A stretch of 64,000 bases of DNA from Paenibacillus taihuensis. Its GTDB lineage: Bacteria > Bacillota > Bacilli > Paenibacillales > Paenibacillaceae. Under the pieces are notes generated by a model. It had not been told where the DNA came from. It was given only the letters and a program-made list of their open reading frames with translations, and did no database searches. This document shows, piece by piece, positions 9,099 through 17,001 of this stretch. The translations under genes and the position numbers were made by a program. How positions within the stretch are numbered: the first letter of the stretch is position 1; each line of letters starts with the position of its first letter. Location: NCBI RefSeq assembly GCF_003386535.1, contig NZ_QTTN01000031.1, positions 20,197 through 84,196 of the forward strand, in the 5' to 3' direction.

Positions 9099-9647
9099 TT
9101 AGGTTTTATCAACCTTTTGGCGTGCTCGGAAACGTCGGACCTTCATCAGGTTACCGCAAACATTATTGGCGCAGAAGCGTTTGGAGTTATTACGGGTTTC
9201 ATCATAATAGACCGTCTTACAGTCCGGATTTTCGCAAATACGAATACGGGAGGGATCACCCTCTGTCAGTAATCGAACGAATGAAGTAGCTACTTCTGCT
9301 CCGATACTAGCCCAACCCGATTGTAGTGGAGCGGTTACCAATTGAAATCCAGATTCCGTTCCCACGATCTGCAGAATCATTGGCGCGACCGACAATGTCT
9401 TGTTCAGTCCTTCAAGATCCGAGGCATCCGTGATCTTATGCTCTGTCAGCCTTTGAACGAGATGAAGTATTTGGTGCCGCAGTTGTTTCAGATCATCCAT
9501 TTCTTTCGCAGACGGAGCGCCTGGATAGGGAAGGTTATGGTTCGTCAGTAATTGTTCTAACCATCCTGGCTTGTCCAGGCGGTCTTCGTAGTAACCGCTG
9601 CCTCTCCAGTCGTGATAGTTGCTTTTCAAAAAATCGTCCCATAGCAT
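9099..9647 (-). CDS. CGNR zinc-finger / ABATE domain protein
   Basis: This 182-residue protein has an N-terminal helical ABATE-type domain (about residues 20-125) followed by a C-terminal CGNR zinc finger: CENPDCKTVYYD, then RFCANNVCGN and a basic tail VRRFRARQK. Two CxxxxC pairs can bind one zinc, and the basic tail suggests nucleic-acid binding. Members are generally annotated as putative stress-linked transcription regulators, with little experimental work. GGAG occurs about 10 bases upstream of the ATG. No clear partner gene adjoins it. The next gene, on the other strand, is the first germinant receptor operon. Confidence 0.8.
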   Translation of the reverse strand: MLWDDFLKSNYHDWRGSGYYEDRLDKPGWLEQLLTNHNLPYPGAPSAKEMDDLKQLRHQILHLVQRLTEHKITDASDLEGLNKTLSVAPMILQIVGTESGFQLVTAPLQSGWASIGAEVATSFVRLLTEGDPSRIRICENPDCKTVYYDETRNNSKRFCANNVCGNLMKVRRFRARQKVDKT

Positions 9648-9764
9648 CGTGCAGCAACTCCTTTAAATCGTAATACAAAGATTGTAACACTCTAGATATT
9701 ATTTAGATAGTGTCTTGCGGGTATTTCCGTTCAAACTTGCTCCGCTCACGACTGTACGGATTAT

Positions 9765-9794
9765 GCATATTTGGAAAGTTTGTACTCCATAATA
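9765..9794 (+). promoter_or_regulatory. sigma-G-type promoter for the first ger operon
   Basis: GCATA (9765-9769) and CATAATA (9788-9794) with an 18-base spacer match the published sigma-G consensus (GHATR, CATNHTA) at every defined position. The distance to the gerA-type ATG at 9829 is 34 bases. Forespore expression is what germinant receptors require. Confidence 0.7.
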
Positions 9795-9828
9795 ATTGTA
9801 ATCCTGTTCAAAGGCGGGGACTTGATAA

Positions 9829-11181
9829 ATGACAGAAGCTAATTATGAAAAGACCCTTGCGGAATTTGGGGATAGTTTTGACCTTGTCCATCGTTCATTT
9901 CATCAAGATAAATTTCGCATTGTTTATTTGAACTCATTAGTCGATTCTCAGTCATTAGAGTGGGAAATACTTTCGCCTTTAAGAGAAATGTCTTTCAATC
10001 ATCTTGAACAGGCTACGGATCAGTCACTATTCAAACGAATAAATGACCAAGAAGAAGTAATCAAGGGCATATTAGACGGTAATGTGGCAATGTTCGCTGG
10101 AGCGTATACATACTTAATAAATGTGCCAGGATTCGAAGAGCGTGCCATTTCGCAATCCGAGAGAGAGACGGTCATTAATGGGCCGCATGACTCTTTTAAT
10201 GAAGTATTACAAACGAATGTATCCTTAATTCGGAGAAGAATCAGAAGTCCTCGCTTAAAAATGATTTCGTTATCTGTTGGCGACATTTCAAAAACTAGAG
10301 TTCTTGTCATCTATATTGAGGGCACTGCAAAAATGAGCATTGTGAATCAGTTAAAAGAAAGGATTCAAGCGATTAAAGTTGATTCCATAACGGATTCTAA
10401 TTTTCTGATTCAAAAATTAGACGAGCATCAAAACTCGCCATTTCCTCAATTTTATACGACTGAAAGACCGGATATAGCGGTGTCAAAACTATATGCCGGC
10501 AAGATTATCGGACTTGTCGACGATAGTCCCAATATTATTTGTACGCCATCCAGTTTCTTTGATTTTTTCGAGTCACCTGATGATCTGTATCAGCGTTGGA
10601 CGATAGGGGTAGCAGTGAAGCTTCTGCGATACTTAGCGTTATTCGTCACTTTAATACTCACCGCTTTTTATGTCTCAATATGTACGTATCATTACGAGAT
10701 GATTCCGCAATCGCTGCTGCAGAGCCTCATGCAGTCTAGGAGCAGGGTGCCTTTTCCCCCTTTTATTGAAGCACTGTTTTTAGAAATAGTCATTGAATTG
10801 CTGCGGGAGGCCGGGGCGAGACTGCCTACCAAAATTGGTCAAACCATTGGAATTGTCGGGGGTATCGTAATCGGACAAGCAGCCGTTCAAGCCGGGATAA
10901 CCAGTAATATCTTGATTATTGTTGTGTCCGTATCGGCAATTGCTTCATTTATCGTCCCAAGTTATGGCATGAGTGCTTCCATTAGACTCGTTCGATTTCT
11001 ATTTATTATTATGGCGGGATTTTTGGGGAACATCGGTATCTTCTTCACTTTGGGTATCGTGATCATTCACTTGATGGGGTTGACCAATTTCTCCTCGCCG
11101 TATATTAAAGCGATATCTCCAGCCTTCTTCAAAAGCTGGATGGATAATATCATCATAAAGCCTTTCTATAGAAATAAATGA
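9829..11181 (+). CDS. GerA-family spore germination protein, A subunit
   Basis: This 450-residue receptor subunit of the spore inner membrane is the first gene of a complete A-B-C germinant receptor operon. The N-terminal 240 or so residues form the soluble domain. The membrane half carries the family hallmark PFPPFIEALFLEIVIELLRE, followed by RLPTKIGQTIGIVGGIVIG and QAAVQAG, then several hydrophobic helices. A GGCGGGG ribosome site precedes the ATG. The neighbours are a B-type permease and a C-type lipoprotein on the same strand. The nutrient sensed cannot be deduced. Base composition is more AT-rich than the glycan loci in this window. It is paralogous to the A subunit at 17002. Confidence 0.93.
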   Translation: MTEANYEKTLAEFGDSFDLVHRSFHQDKFRIVYLNSLVDSQSLEWEILSPLREMSFNHLEQATDQSLFKRINDQEEVIKGILDGNVAMFAGAYTYLINVPGFEERAISQSERETVINGPHDSFNEVLQTNVSLIRRRIRSPRLKMISLSVGDISKTRVLVIYIEGTAKMSIVNQLKERIQAIKVDSITDSNFLIQKLDEHQNSPFPQFYTTERPDIAVSKLYAGKIIGLVDDSPNIICTPSSFFDFFESPDDLYQRWTIGVAVKLLRYLALFVTLILTAFYVSICTYHYEMIPQSLLQSLMQSRSRVPFPPFIEALFLEIVIELLREAGARLPTKIGQTIGIVGGIVIGQAAVQAGITSNILIIVVSVSAIASFIVPSYGMSASIRLVRFLFIIMAGFLGNIGIFFTLGIVIIHLMGLTNFSSPYIKAISPAFFKSWMDNIIIKPFYRNK

Positions 11182-11205
11182 GGAAAGCGATGGGGGAGAA
11201 TAAGC

Positions 11206-12318
11206 GTGAAAGCTGGTGATCATTTGAAAGAACGACTCCACCCATTTCAATTGTCTATCTTGTTATATAGCATCCAAAATGGTCTTGTTGTGTATACGTT
11301 GCCTCGAGTAACTGCCCAATATTTTGGAACAAACGGTTGGCTAAGTATTATATTCATTTTCATACTTGTGAATATCAATATTTTGCTCATTGCAACCATT
11401 TATAAGCTGGGCAAAGGGAGATCTATTTTCGAAATCATTGAAGCGACTATACCCAAGTGGGTGATGATACCCATTTATTTGTTCATCATTTGTGTTTGGA
11501 TTGGATTGGCCAGCATGATTATGAGGGAATATATTTTCATCATGAAGATTTTCTTTTATCCCGCATTACCTGCTGTTTATTTTGTCATTTTTTTTACGCT
11601 TCTTGGATTTCAACTTCTAACAGGCGGGATTCACCATATAACGAAGGCTTTTGTTGTACTAATCTGCTTCGTAATGCCAATGCTTGCTTTACTGCTATAC
11701 CTCATTTCGGAATTTGAGTTCGACCGCTTCACGTCGTTTTATTTTAAAGGAGGAACCGATTATTTCGAGGGATCATTACGCGTTTATTCCGCTTATCTAG
11801 GTATTGAAGTTTCCATGCTCTTATTCCCTGTGGTTGATAAGAAATGGACGAAGTCATTGTTTATTGGCAATTTCTTCTCGTTGTTTATCTATTTGATTGT
11901 CACCTTTATGTGCTTTGGATTTTTCAGCTTCGATCAAGTATTAAACGACTTATACCCGATTATGACACTCTTTGAATATACAGAAGTTTCTTTCCTTTCA
12001 CGGGCCGAGAATCTTTGCTTTTGTGTTTTTGCCTTCAAGATATTAGCCACAACGGTTATCTATTACTGGGGCGCTCAGAAAACGCTTGAAAATATAGCTG
12101 GAAAAGTAAAACCTGGTCTTTGGATCATCCTCATACTGGCCACCGGATTTGTTCTCGCGTTGATTCCGGGCTCTGTCGCACATGTAGAGAAGTGGTCCAA
12201 CTGGTTGAGTAATTGTGCCATATTAATTGCATGGGCGCTGCCTATATTCGTGTTAGGTGTCCTTTTCATCCAAATGCTTAGAAACCAGATGCTTAGGGAG
12301 ACAGATTATGCAAAGTAA
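11206..12318 (+). CDS. GerB-family germination permease, B subunit
   Basis: This 370-residue integral membrane protein of the APC superfamily has about ten hydrophobic segments. Typical features are HPFQLSILLYSIQNGLVVYT at the N-terminus and a final helix LPIFVLGVLFIQML. B subunits are believed to hold the germinant-binding pocket in the spore inner membrane. It starts at a GTG (11206) behind GGGGGAG, 24 bases after the A subunit. Its end overlaps the start of the C subunit, so the three are probably translated together. Confidence 0.93.
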   Translation: MKAGDHLKERLHPFQLSILLYSIQNGLVVYTLPRVTAQYFGTNGWLSIIFIFILVNINILLIATIYKLGKGRSIFEIIEATIPKWVMIPIYLFIICVWIGLASMIMREYIFIMKIFFYPALPAVYFVIFFTLLGFQLLTGGIHHITKAFVVLICFVMPMLALLLYLISEFEFDRFTSFYFKGGTDYFEGSLRVYSAYLGIEVSMLLFPVVDKKWTKSLFIGNFFSLFIYLIVTFMCFGFFSFDQVLNDLYPIMTLFEYTEVSFLSRAENLCFCVFAFKILATTVIYYWGAQKTLENIAGKVKPGLWIILILATGFVLALIPGSVAHVEKWSNWLSNCAILIAWALPIFVLGVLFIQMLRNQMLRETDYAK

Positions 12319-13411
12319 AGTCATTATCGTGATCACAATGTGCTGCTTGACAGTATTCGTAGCAGGCTGCGGAGAAAGTAATGCGATTGAAAAATTAGCT
12401 GTGGTAGAAGCGGGTGCATACGATCTGTCTGAGGGTAGTGAAAACCCAATAACAACGACAGTCCTTTTCCCCACGGTTACTAAAGAAGGTAAGTTTGATA
12501 CGATGGCGCTTACGGCTAAAGGTAAATCGATTCATGACACCTTCCTTAAAGTTCAAAATCTAACCAGTCTCAAGATCGTTGGCGGGCAAGGGACGATTCT
12601 CTTCGGGGAGGACCTGGCGAAAAAGGGGTTAATAAATGTCGTGAAATCATTGAGAAGGGATCCGGAAATCGGAATTCGCGTTAAATTCGCCATGGTTGAG
12701 GGGAATGCAGGGAAACTTCTCGAAAAAAAATTCCCTTCGATTGAAGATAATGCAGAATTTATTTATTTGTTTCTGGAGAGAGCGGGCTGGCAAGATAAAG
12801 TTCTGTTCACCAATCAATACCGTTTCCTAAGAGATTATTATGACGATGGCATTGATCCGGTTCTTCCCGTCTTTTCATATGAAGGGGATACCATCGGATT
12901 AAAGGGAGTAGGTACGTTTAAAGGCGATCGATATGTCACGCTCTTAACTTTTAGCGAAACGCAAATTCTGAACTATTTGATCGGTAACATCAAAAACGGC
13001 AGATTGATGATTGCGATGAATGATTTAGAGCCAGGACAGAATTATCAGCTTTCCTTAAGTAACATTAACTCTGATAACGATAAAATAATAAACACAAAGA
13101 ATATGCAGGCCGAAATAAAAGTAAAATTAAAAGCAAGCGTCCTTGAATACACAGGTACTATGGATATAAGTAAAGAAAAGTATCAAAAGCAGTTAGAAGG
13201 GCAGATTGAAAAATATTTAACGACGAATTCAGAAAAGCTGATAGCCAAATTGCAGCAATCTCAATCAGATCCAATCGGGATAGGCAAGGTCGTTCGCAAT
13301 CATTTGACCTATGAAAGATGGAAAAGTATGAATTGGAATAAGACTTACTCAAACATGAGTATTAAAGTGCAGGTAAAAGTTGAGCTGACTAATTCGGGTA
13401 AATCAATCTAA
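12308..13411 (+). CDS. Ger(x)C-family germination lipoprotein, C subunit
   Basis: The product is 367 residues. I chose the ATG at 12308, which overlaps the end of the B subunit and has AGGGAG upstream. It begins with a lipoprotein signal (MQSKVIIVITMCCLTVFVAGC), so the mature protein is lipidated on the Cys and sits on the outer face of the spore inner membrane. The C-terminal region (SDPIGIGKVVRNHLTYERW) is the conserved GerAC tail. The first segment after the lipobox departs from the usual CWDxxEI pattern (CGESNAIEKLAVVEAGAYDL), so it is a divergent member. A terminator hairpin follows 20 bases later. Confidence 0.9.
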   Translation: MQSKVIIVITMCCLTVFVAGCGESNAIEKLAVVEAGAYDLSEGSENPITTTVLFPTVTKEGKFDTMALTAKGKSIHDTFLKVQNLTSLKIVGGQGTILFGEDLAKKGLINVVKSLRRDPEIGIRVKFAMVEGNAGKLLEKKFPSIEDNAEFIYLFLERAGWQDKVLFTNQYRFLRDYYDDGIDPVLPVFSYEGDTIGLKGVGTFKGDRYVTLLTFSETQILNYLIGNIKNGRLMIAMNDLEPGQNYQLSLSNINSDNDKIINTKNMQAEIKVKLKASVLEYTGTMDISKEKYQKQLEGQIEKYLTTNSEKLIAKLQQSQSDPIGIGKVVRNHLTYERWKSMNWNKTYSNMSIKVQVKVELTNSGKSI

Positions 13412-13431
13412 TTTAAAAGCGTGTTTAGAAA

Positions 13432-13458
13432 AAGCCGCGGGGTATTTTCCTGCGGCTT
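13432..13458 (+). terminator. Rho-independent terminator of the first ger operon
   Basis: AAGCCGCGGG (13432-13441) pairs with CCTGCGGCTT (13449-13458) apart from one G-T pair, with a TATTTT-type loop. The T-tract beyond it is weak. It lies 20 bases after the C-subunit stop and directly before the remnant epoxide hydrolase on the other strand. Confidence 0.6.
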
Positions 13459-13461
13459 GAT

Positions 13462-14076
13462 TTATGTGCAACTGGTGTGTAATGCAAGTTGTGCTAGCTC
13501 GATTAACGCAACGTTTTGAATGCTTTGCGGCGCACCCCAGTCTCCGCCTTGTGCGACATACTTATTATAGCCAAGGCGCTTCATCAGTACATCCCAAGCC
13601 TTGGCGATGTGATCGGGACCCCAGCCAGTCGTGTCTGCTTTCTCGGAGAAGCCATAACCTGGCATCGACGGAATTACCACGTCAAAAGCGTCTTCGGCCT
13701 TACCGCCATATTTCGTGGGATTGGTAAGCGGTTCGTTAAGCTTCATCTGTTCGATGATCGACCCAGCCCATCCGTGCGTGATGATAATCGGCATAGCGCC
13801 TTTATGCTTTGAACGAACATGGATGAAGTGAATGTCCTCGCCATCGATCTCCGTCATGAACTGCGGATAGGAATTCAGCTTCGCTTCAATCTTCCGCCAG
13901 TCGTAATCATTAGCCCAATATTTGGCGAGACTCTGAATCGTTTTAAGCTGCACGCCATGCGACTGGTCCGAGACGGGTTCTTTCTCAGGCCTATCTTGTT
14001 GCTTTGATACGACTGCGCAAGTCAGTGAGTGCCGCTTGATAATTTTGCTCAGCATTCGCGTGGATGGCACGCTCAC
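13462..14076 (-). pseudogene. epoxide hydrolase remnant (frameshifted and truncated)
   Basis: From EPVSDQSHGVQL onward this frame is collinear with the intact epoxide hydrolase at 22539 (YDWRKIEAKLNSYP, DIHFIHVRSKH, SMPGYGFS, YVAQGGDWGA). Just after the catalytic-Asp motif the homology jumps to ALHTSCT and stops, so about half of the C-terminal part, including the catalytic His, is gone. The N-terminal EHN stretch continues in the next frame (NYQAALTDLRSRIKATR), broken by a small indel near 13995 next to an in-frame TAG. No plausible start codon or ribosome site remains. It still has an upstream promoter and operator like those of the intact gene. Confidence 0.85.
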
Positions 14077-14109
14077 TACGACTCGGCCATCCCGAGTTGC
14101 AATAAGTTT

Positions 14110-14139
14110 GTAACTATCTAATTTTATTTTAGTAGTTAC
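14110..14139 (-). promoter_or_regulatory. GTAACT-N18-AGTTAC palindrome at the remnant epoxide hydrolase promoter
   Basis: GTAACT (14110-14115) and AGTTAC (14134-14139) are perfect inverted half-sites 18 bases apart. On the minus strand a TATATT -10 and a TTGACG -35 with an 18-base spacer lie just upstream, so the palindrome covers the region immediately downstream of the -10. The same arrangement occurs twice at 22409-22505. Confidence 0.65.
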
Positions 14140-14310
14140 TAGTGAAAATATAACATGAACTATTTTTGGTCGTCAAGTATAGAGTCAAAAAGGGGTTTTT
14201 GGACTGTTAGAAATGAGGTGCTTTGGATGTATACGATCAAGTCATCAGCTGATATATTTCACTGAAAGCCATTATGAATGGGGCCAAAACAATCTGATGA
14301 GGTGGTATAA

Positions 14311-14793
14311 ATGACTGCTATGAAGAATGGGAACATGAAAGAGCCTCTAGAAACTGCCATTTTCGCGGGCGGCTGCTTCTGGCACATGGAAGATGCATTT
14401 CAGAAACTCGATGGTGTATCGCATGTTTATGCTGGTTACACAGGCGGAGTAATGGAGAATCCGACTTACGAACAAGTCGTTTCTTATATGTCGGATCATA
14501 TCGAGGCAGTCGAAGTACATTATAATCCGAACGCGATTACGTATCACGAGCTGTTGAACAATTTCTGGAAGAACTCTGATTTACGGGAATCCGCCATCTT
14601 TTATACCAGCAATGAACAAAGAGAGTTGGCTCAAAAATCTCTGAACGAAATGGCCAAACAGTCCATCAAACCTGTTGTAACGAAGATTGCCGCTGCATCA
14701 ACGTTCTACATGGCAGAGGAAGAGCATCAGAACTATTACAAAAAAAACGGGTTGGCAGCCTGCTTGAATAAAGTTTGGGGGTTAAGAAAATGA
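14311..14793 (+). CDS. msrA: peptide methionine-S-sulfoxide reductase MsrA
   Basis: This 160-residue MsrA reduces the S epimer of methionine sulfoxide in oxidised proteins. The catalytic motif is [13 protein letters not shown], in which the single conserved Cys is the nucleophile; the usual Gly after Trp is His here. [18 protein letters not shown] and [12 protein letters not shown] complete the family pattern. GAGGTGG lies before the ATG. Its stop overlaps the msrB start (ATGA), so the two are translationally coupled and give repair of both epimers. A broken second MsrA tail lies at 26049. Confidence 0.95.
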   Translation: MTAMKNGNMKEPLETAIFAGGCFWHMEDAFQKLDGVSHVYAGYTGGVMENPTYEQVVSYMSDHIEAVEVHYNPNAITYHELLNNFWKNSDLRESAIFYTSNEQRELAQKSLNEMAKQSIKPVVTKIAAASTFYMAEEEHQNYYKKNGLAACLNKVWGLRK

Positions 14794-15248
14794 ACGACAC
14801 TATTAGGTTCAACAAAGAAGAAAAACTGAAAACGCTGACGGAGCTTCAGTATAACGTAACTCAAAAAGGTGCGGACGAGCCTCCATTCCATAACGAATAC
14901 TGGAATAATAACGAAGAGGGGATCTATGTAGATATTGTCTCGGGTGAGCCGCTATTCAGCTCGAAGGATAAATATGATGCGCAGACCGGCTGGCCGAGTT
15001 TTACTAAGCCTTTGATGTCAAACAACGTGGTCTTCAAAAACAATGGATTATTCCCGGGAATTACGGGTATGGAGGTTCGAAGCCGAAATGCCAACTCCAT
15101 TCTCGGTCATGTATTCAACGATGGTCCGCAGCCAACGGGACTCCGTTTCTGCATGAACTCCGCATCCATGGAATTTATCCCCAAAGCCGATCTTGTTCAG
15201 AGAGGTTATGGGGCACTGGCAGCACAGTTTGTTGAAAAAAAAGATTAA
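14790..15248 (+). CDS. msrB: peptide methionine-R-sulfoxide reductase MsrB
   Basis: The product is 152 residues from the ATG at 14790, which overlaps the msrA stop by four bases. MsrB reduces the R epimer of methionine sulfoxide. The catalytic Cys is in [13 protein letters not shown], with the substrate-binding LGHVFNDGP just before it. The position that reads CGWPSF in many MsrBs is TGWPSF here, so the resolving Cys at that site is missing, and the four zinc-binding Cys are also absent. Recycling may therefore go directly through thioredoxin or through another thiol. The two-gene msr unit ends with a terminator hairpin at 15264. Confidence 0.95.
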   Translation: MNDTIRFNKEEKLKTLTELQYNVTQKGADEPPFHNEYWNNNEEGIYVDIVSGEPLFSSKDKYDAQTGWPSFTKPLMSNNVVFKNNGLFPGITGMEVRSRNANSILGHVFNDGPQPTGLRFCMNSASMEFIPKADLVQRGYGALAAQFVEKKD

Positions 15249-15263
15249 CGAGTTCCTCCACAT

Positions 15264-15290
15264 GGCCCGCATACTGCGGGCCAATTTTAA
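15264..15290 (+). terminator. Rho-independent terminator of msrAB
   Basis: GGCCCGC (15264-15270), loop ATACT, GCGGGCC (15276-15282), then AATTTTAA. It begins 16 bases after the msrB stop. Confidence 0.75.
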
Positions 15291-15362
15291 TGTAGAGGTC
15301 AAACTGAACTCAAGAAAGGACATGACTGGAACGAAGGTTCAAAAATTCCACTTGCAAATACG

Positions 15363-15436
15363 GGCATATGAGACTAATATAGGTTTAGCAAGTGGCAGAC
15401 GACAGATGATTGGTTGATAGCGGCATATGAGACTAA
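15363..15436 (+). repeat. two 15-base direct repeats upstream of the alpha/beta hydrolase
   Basis: GGCATATGAGACTAA occurs at 15363-15377 and again at 15422-15436, 59 bases apart, between the msr terminator and the hydrolase start. Each contains CATATG. They could be regulator sites or a trace of a local duplication; nothing in the sequence decides between these. Confidence 0.6.
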
Positions 15437-15500
15437 AAAATATTTTTAATGCTGGACATAATAATTCAATGATCATGGACAGAAAAGGACGGGAATTTAT

Positions 15501-16379
15501 ATGACAACAACAAATATAAACTTTCAGGAACATCGCATCGACCGTGGACAAGGCAGCATTTATGTGCGTGATTACGCAGGAACGGAACCAGCCTTTGTTC
15601 TCATGCACGGGTATCCCGACAACTTGCATATTTACGATGATTTGGTACCCCATCTTGCAGCAGGTGGGCGGAGAGTCGTTGTATTCGACTTCCTTGGGTT
15701 TGGTGATTCCGACAAACCGGCCGGTGCTAAGTACAGCTTTGAGCAACAGTTGGGCGATCTTCATGCGGTAGTTCAAAGTTTGAATCTTAACAAAATTATT
15801 CCCGTCGGACATGATTCCTCAGGTCCGGCAGCAATCAATTACGCAATTGAATATCCACAGCATGTCGATTCCGTATGCTTGCTCAACGCCTTTTATATGG
15901 AGTCGCCGACGGCGAAATATCCGGAATTTATCGAACTGTTCGCTACCACGAGTTTGAAGGCTCTCACGCAGGCCATTCTTCGCAGCCCGGAACAATTCGC
16001 ATGGGTACTCGGTTTTCAGCGGAGCAAATTCCAAGAGCATTTGACAGACGAGCAAAAGGATTACTATTCGAAGTTCCTTGGTCCGATCATCGATGCTAAC
16101 TTCCGCCAGCAACCGAGCTCCGGTCCCGCATTCGCGCAAATGACATCGCAGCACTTTGATGAGCTTGCCAGAAATACGAAACGAATAAATCAAATGTGGC
16201 AGATCAATGTGCCGGTCAAGTTAATTTGGGGTGAAACAGACCCATACCTCAACTATGGAATTGCCAGACATTTATCTACGCTTCTGAAAAAACCTGAACT
16301 GCATGTGTTGCAGGCTGGTCACTGGCTGCAGGTTGATATTCCAGACCAAGTTGCAGAAGTGATGTTAGCCAGGAAGTGA
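15501..16379 (+). CDS. alpha/beta-fold hydrolase with Asp nucleophile
   Basis: This 292-residue protein has the oxyanion-hole motif VLMHGYPDN, then FDFLGFGDSDKP and the nucleophile elbow VGHDSSGPAA. The elbow is Gly-His-Asp-Ser-Ser, so Asp is the nucleophile, as in haloalkane dehalogenases and epoxide hydrolases rather than esterases. WGETDPYL may carry the acid and AGHWLQVDIPD the His. There is no signal peptide, so it is cytosolic. A GGGA ribosome site is present. The substrate is unknown; the surrounding Msr, DinB and epoxide hydrolase genes suggest detoxification. Confidence 0.85.
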   Translation: MTTTNINFQEHRIDRGQGSIYVRDYAGTEPAFVLMHGYPDNLHIYDDLVPHLAAGGRRVVVFDFLGFGDSDKPAGAKYSFEQQLGDLHAVVQSLNLNKIIPVGHDSSGPAAINYAIEYPQHVDSVCLLNAFYMESPTAKYPEFIELFATTSLKALTQAILRSPEQFAWVLGFQRSKFQEHLTDEQKDYYSKFLGPIIDANFRQQPSSGPAFAQMTSQHFDELARNTKRINQMWQINVPVKLIWGETDPYLNYGIARHLSTLLKKPELHVLQAGHWLQVDIPDQVAEVMLARK

Positions 16380-16438
16380 GATCACAATACTCTTCTTCAT
16401 AAGACAAGCCCAAAAACATCTTAAAGGAGTTAATAATA

Positions 16439-16903
16439 ATGAGAAAAGAATTTGTATTCCATTTATACAACGTAGAGCATGATAACTTTTTGAAATTACT
16501 TGATAAATGTCCGGAAGAGAAACGGAATATCACTCCCGAAGGTTTTAACACCAGCATCTATTGGCATCTGGGACATGTATTGCAGATTACGGAATTCCAT
16601 GTGTTCGGTCTATCTCAACAAACCATGTCCCTTCCGGGAAACTATAAAGATCTGTTTCATTACGGTACGAGCGCGAAAGTTTGGACGGAAGAGCAACTAA
16701 ACCAGCTGCCGTCATGGGATACAATGATTGTTCAATTAAAAGAGCAACGAGAACGCATTTATAACACGCTGAAAGATCGTCTGGATGAAAGCGTGCCAGA
16801 GAACTTCAAGAAAGCAGTGAGCTTTGGTGAACTGATCCTAACGACAGCCGCACATTTGTCCAATCACAACGGTGTTGTTGCCGCGATGTTGCAAACTCTT
16901 TAA
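16439..16903 (+). CDS. DinB family protein
   Basis: This 154-residue four-helix-bundle protein of the DinB/YfiT-like superfamily has putative metal-binding His residues in the motifs YWHLGHVL and AAHLSNHNG. Members are metal-dependent proteins; several are thiol transferases, but most have no known function. AAGGAG precedes the ATG. It is clearly paralogous to the DinB protein at 25530 (shared WHLGHVL-IT--HV-GLS and LP--Y-D-F--GT). It follows the alpha/beta hydrolase by 59 bases and precedes the second ger locus. Confidence 0.85.
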   Translation: MRKEFVFHLYNVEHDNFLKLLDKCPEEKRNITPEGFNTSIYWHLGHVLQITEFHVFGLSQQTMSLPGNYKDLFHYGTSAKVWTEEQLNQLPSWDTMIVQLKEQRERIYNTLKDRLDESVPENFKKAVSFGELILTTAAHLSNHNGVVAAMLQTL

Positions 16904-16929
16904 GCAGATTTGACCCAATTGCCAGCATT

Positions 16930-16993
16930 CTCCTTGCCAATGAGTATTACTTACCATGTTTGGAATACTAAAGTAACTTGAATTGGCAAGGAG
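16930..16993 (+). repeat. 11-base inverted repeat that can pair with the gerA ribosome site
   Basis: CTCCTTGCCAA (16930-16940) and TTGGCAAGGAG (16983-16993) are perfect complements 42 bases apart. The right arm contains the AAGGAG ribosome site of the gene at 17002. Any transcript reading through from the DinB gene could mask that site, whereas a transcript started at the promoter inside the loop would lack the left arm. Confidence 0.7.
16942..16970 (+). promoter_or_regulatory. sigma-G-like promoter for the second ger locus
   Basis: GAGTA (16942-16946) and AATACTA (16964-16970) with a 17-base spacer each differ from the sigma-G consensus at one position. Expected start of transcription is near 16977, about 25 bases before the ATG. 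Confidence 0.45.
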
Positions 16994-17001
16994 CAGCTTA
17001 A

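Noticed and set aside
14250..14300. A possible second VOC-type remnant (IMNGAKT-like codons) before msrA
   Set aside because: Only about ten codons resemble the remnant at 8119 and stops interrupt both sides; too little to call.
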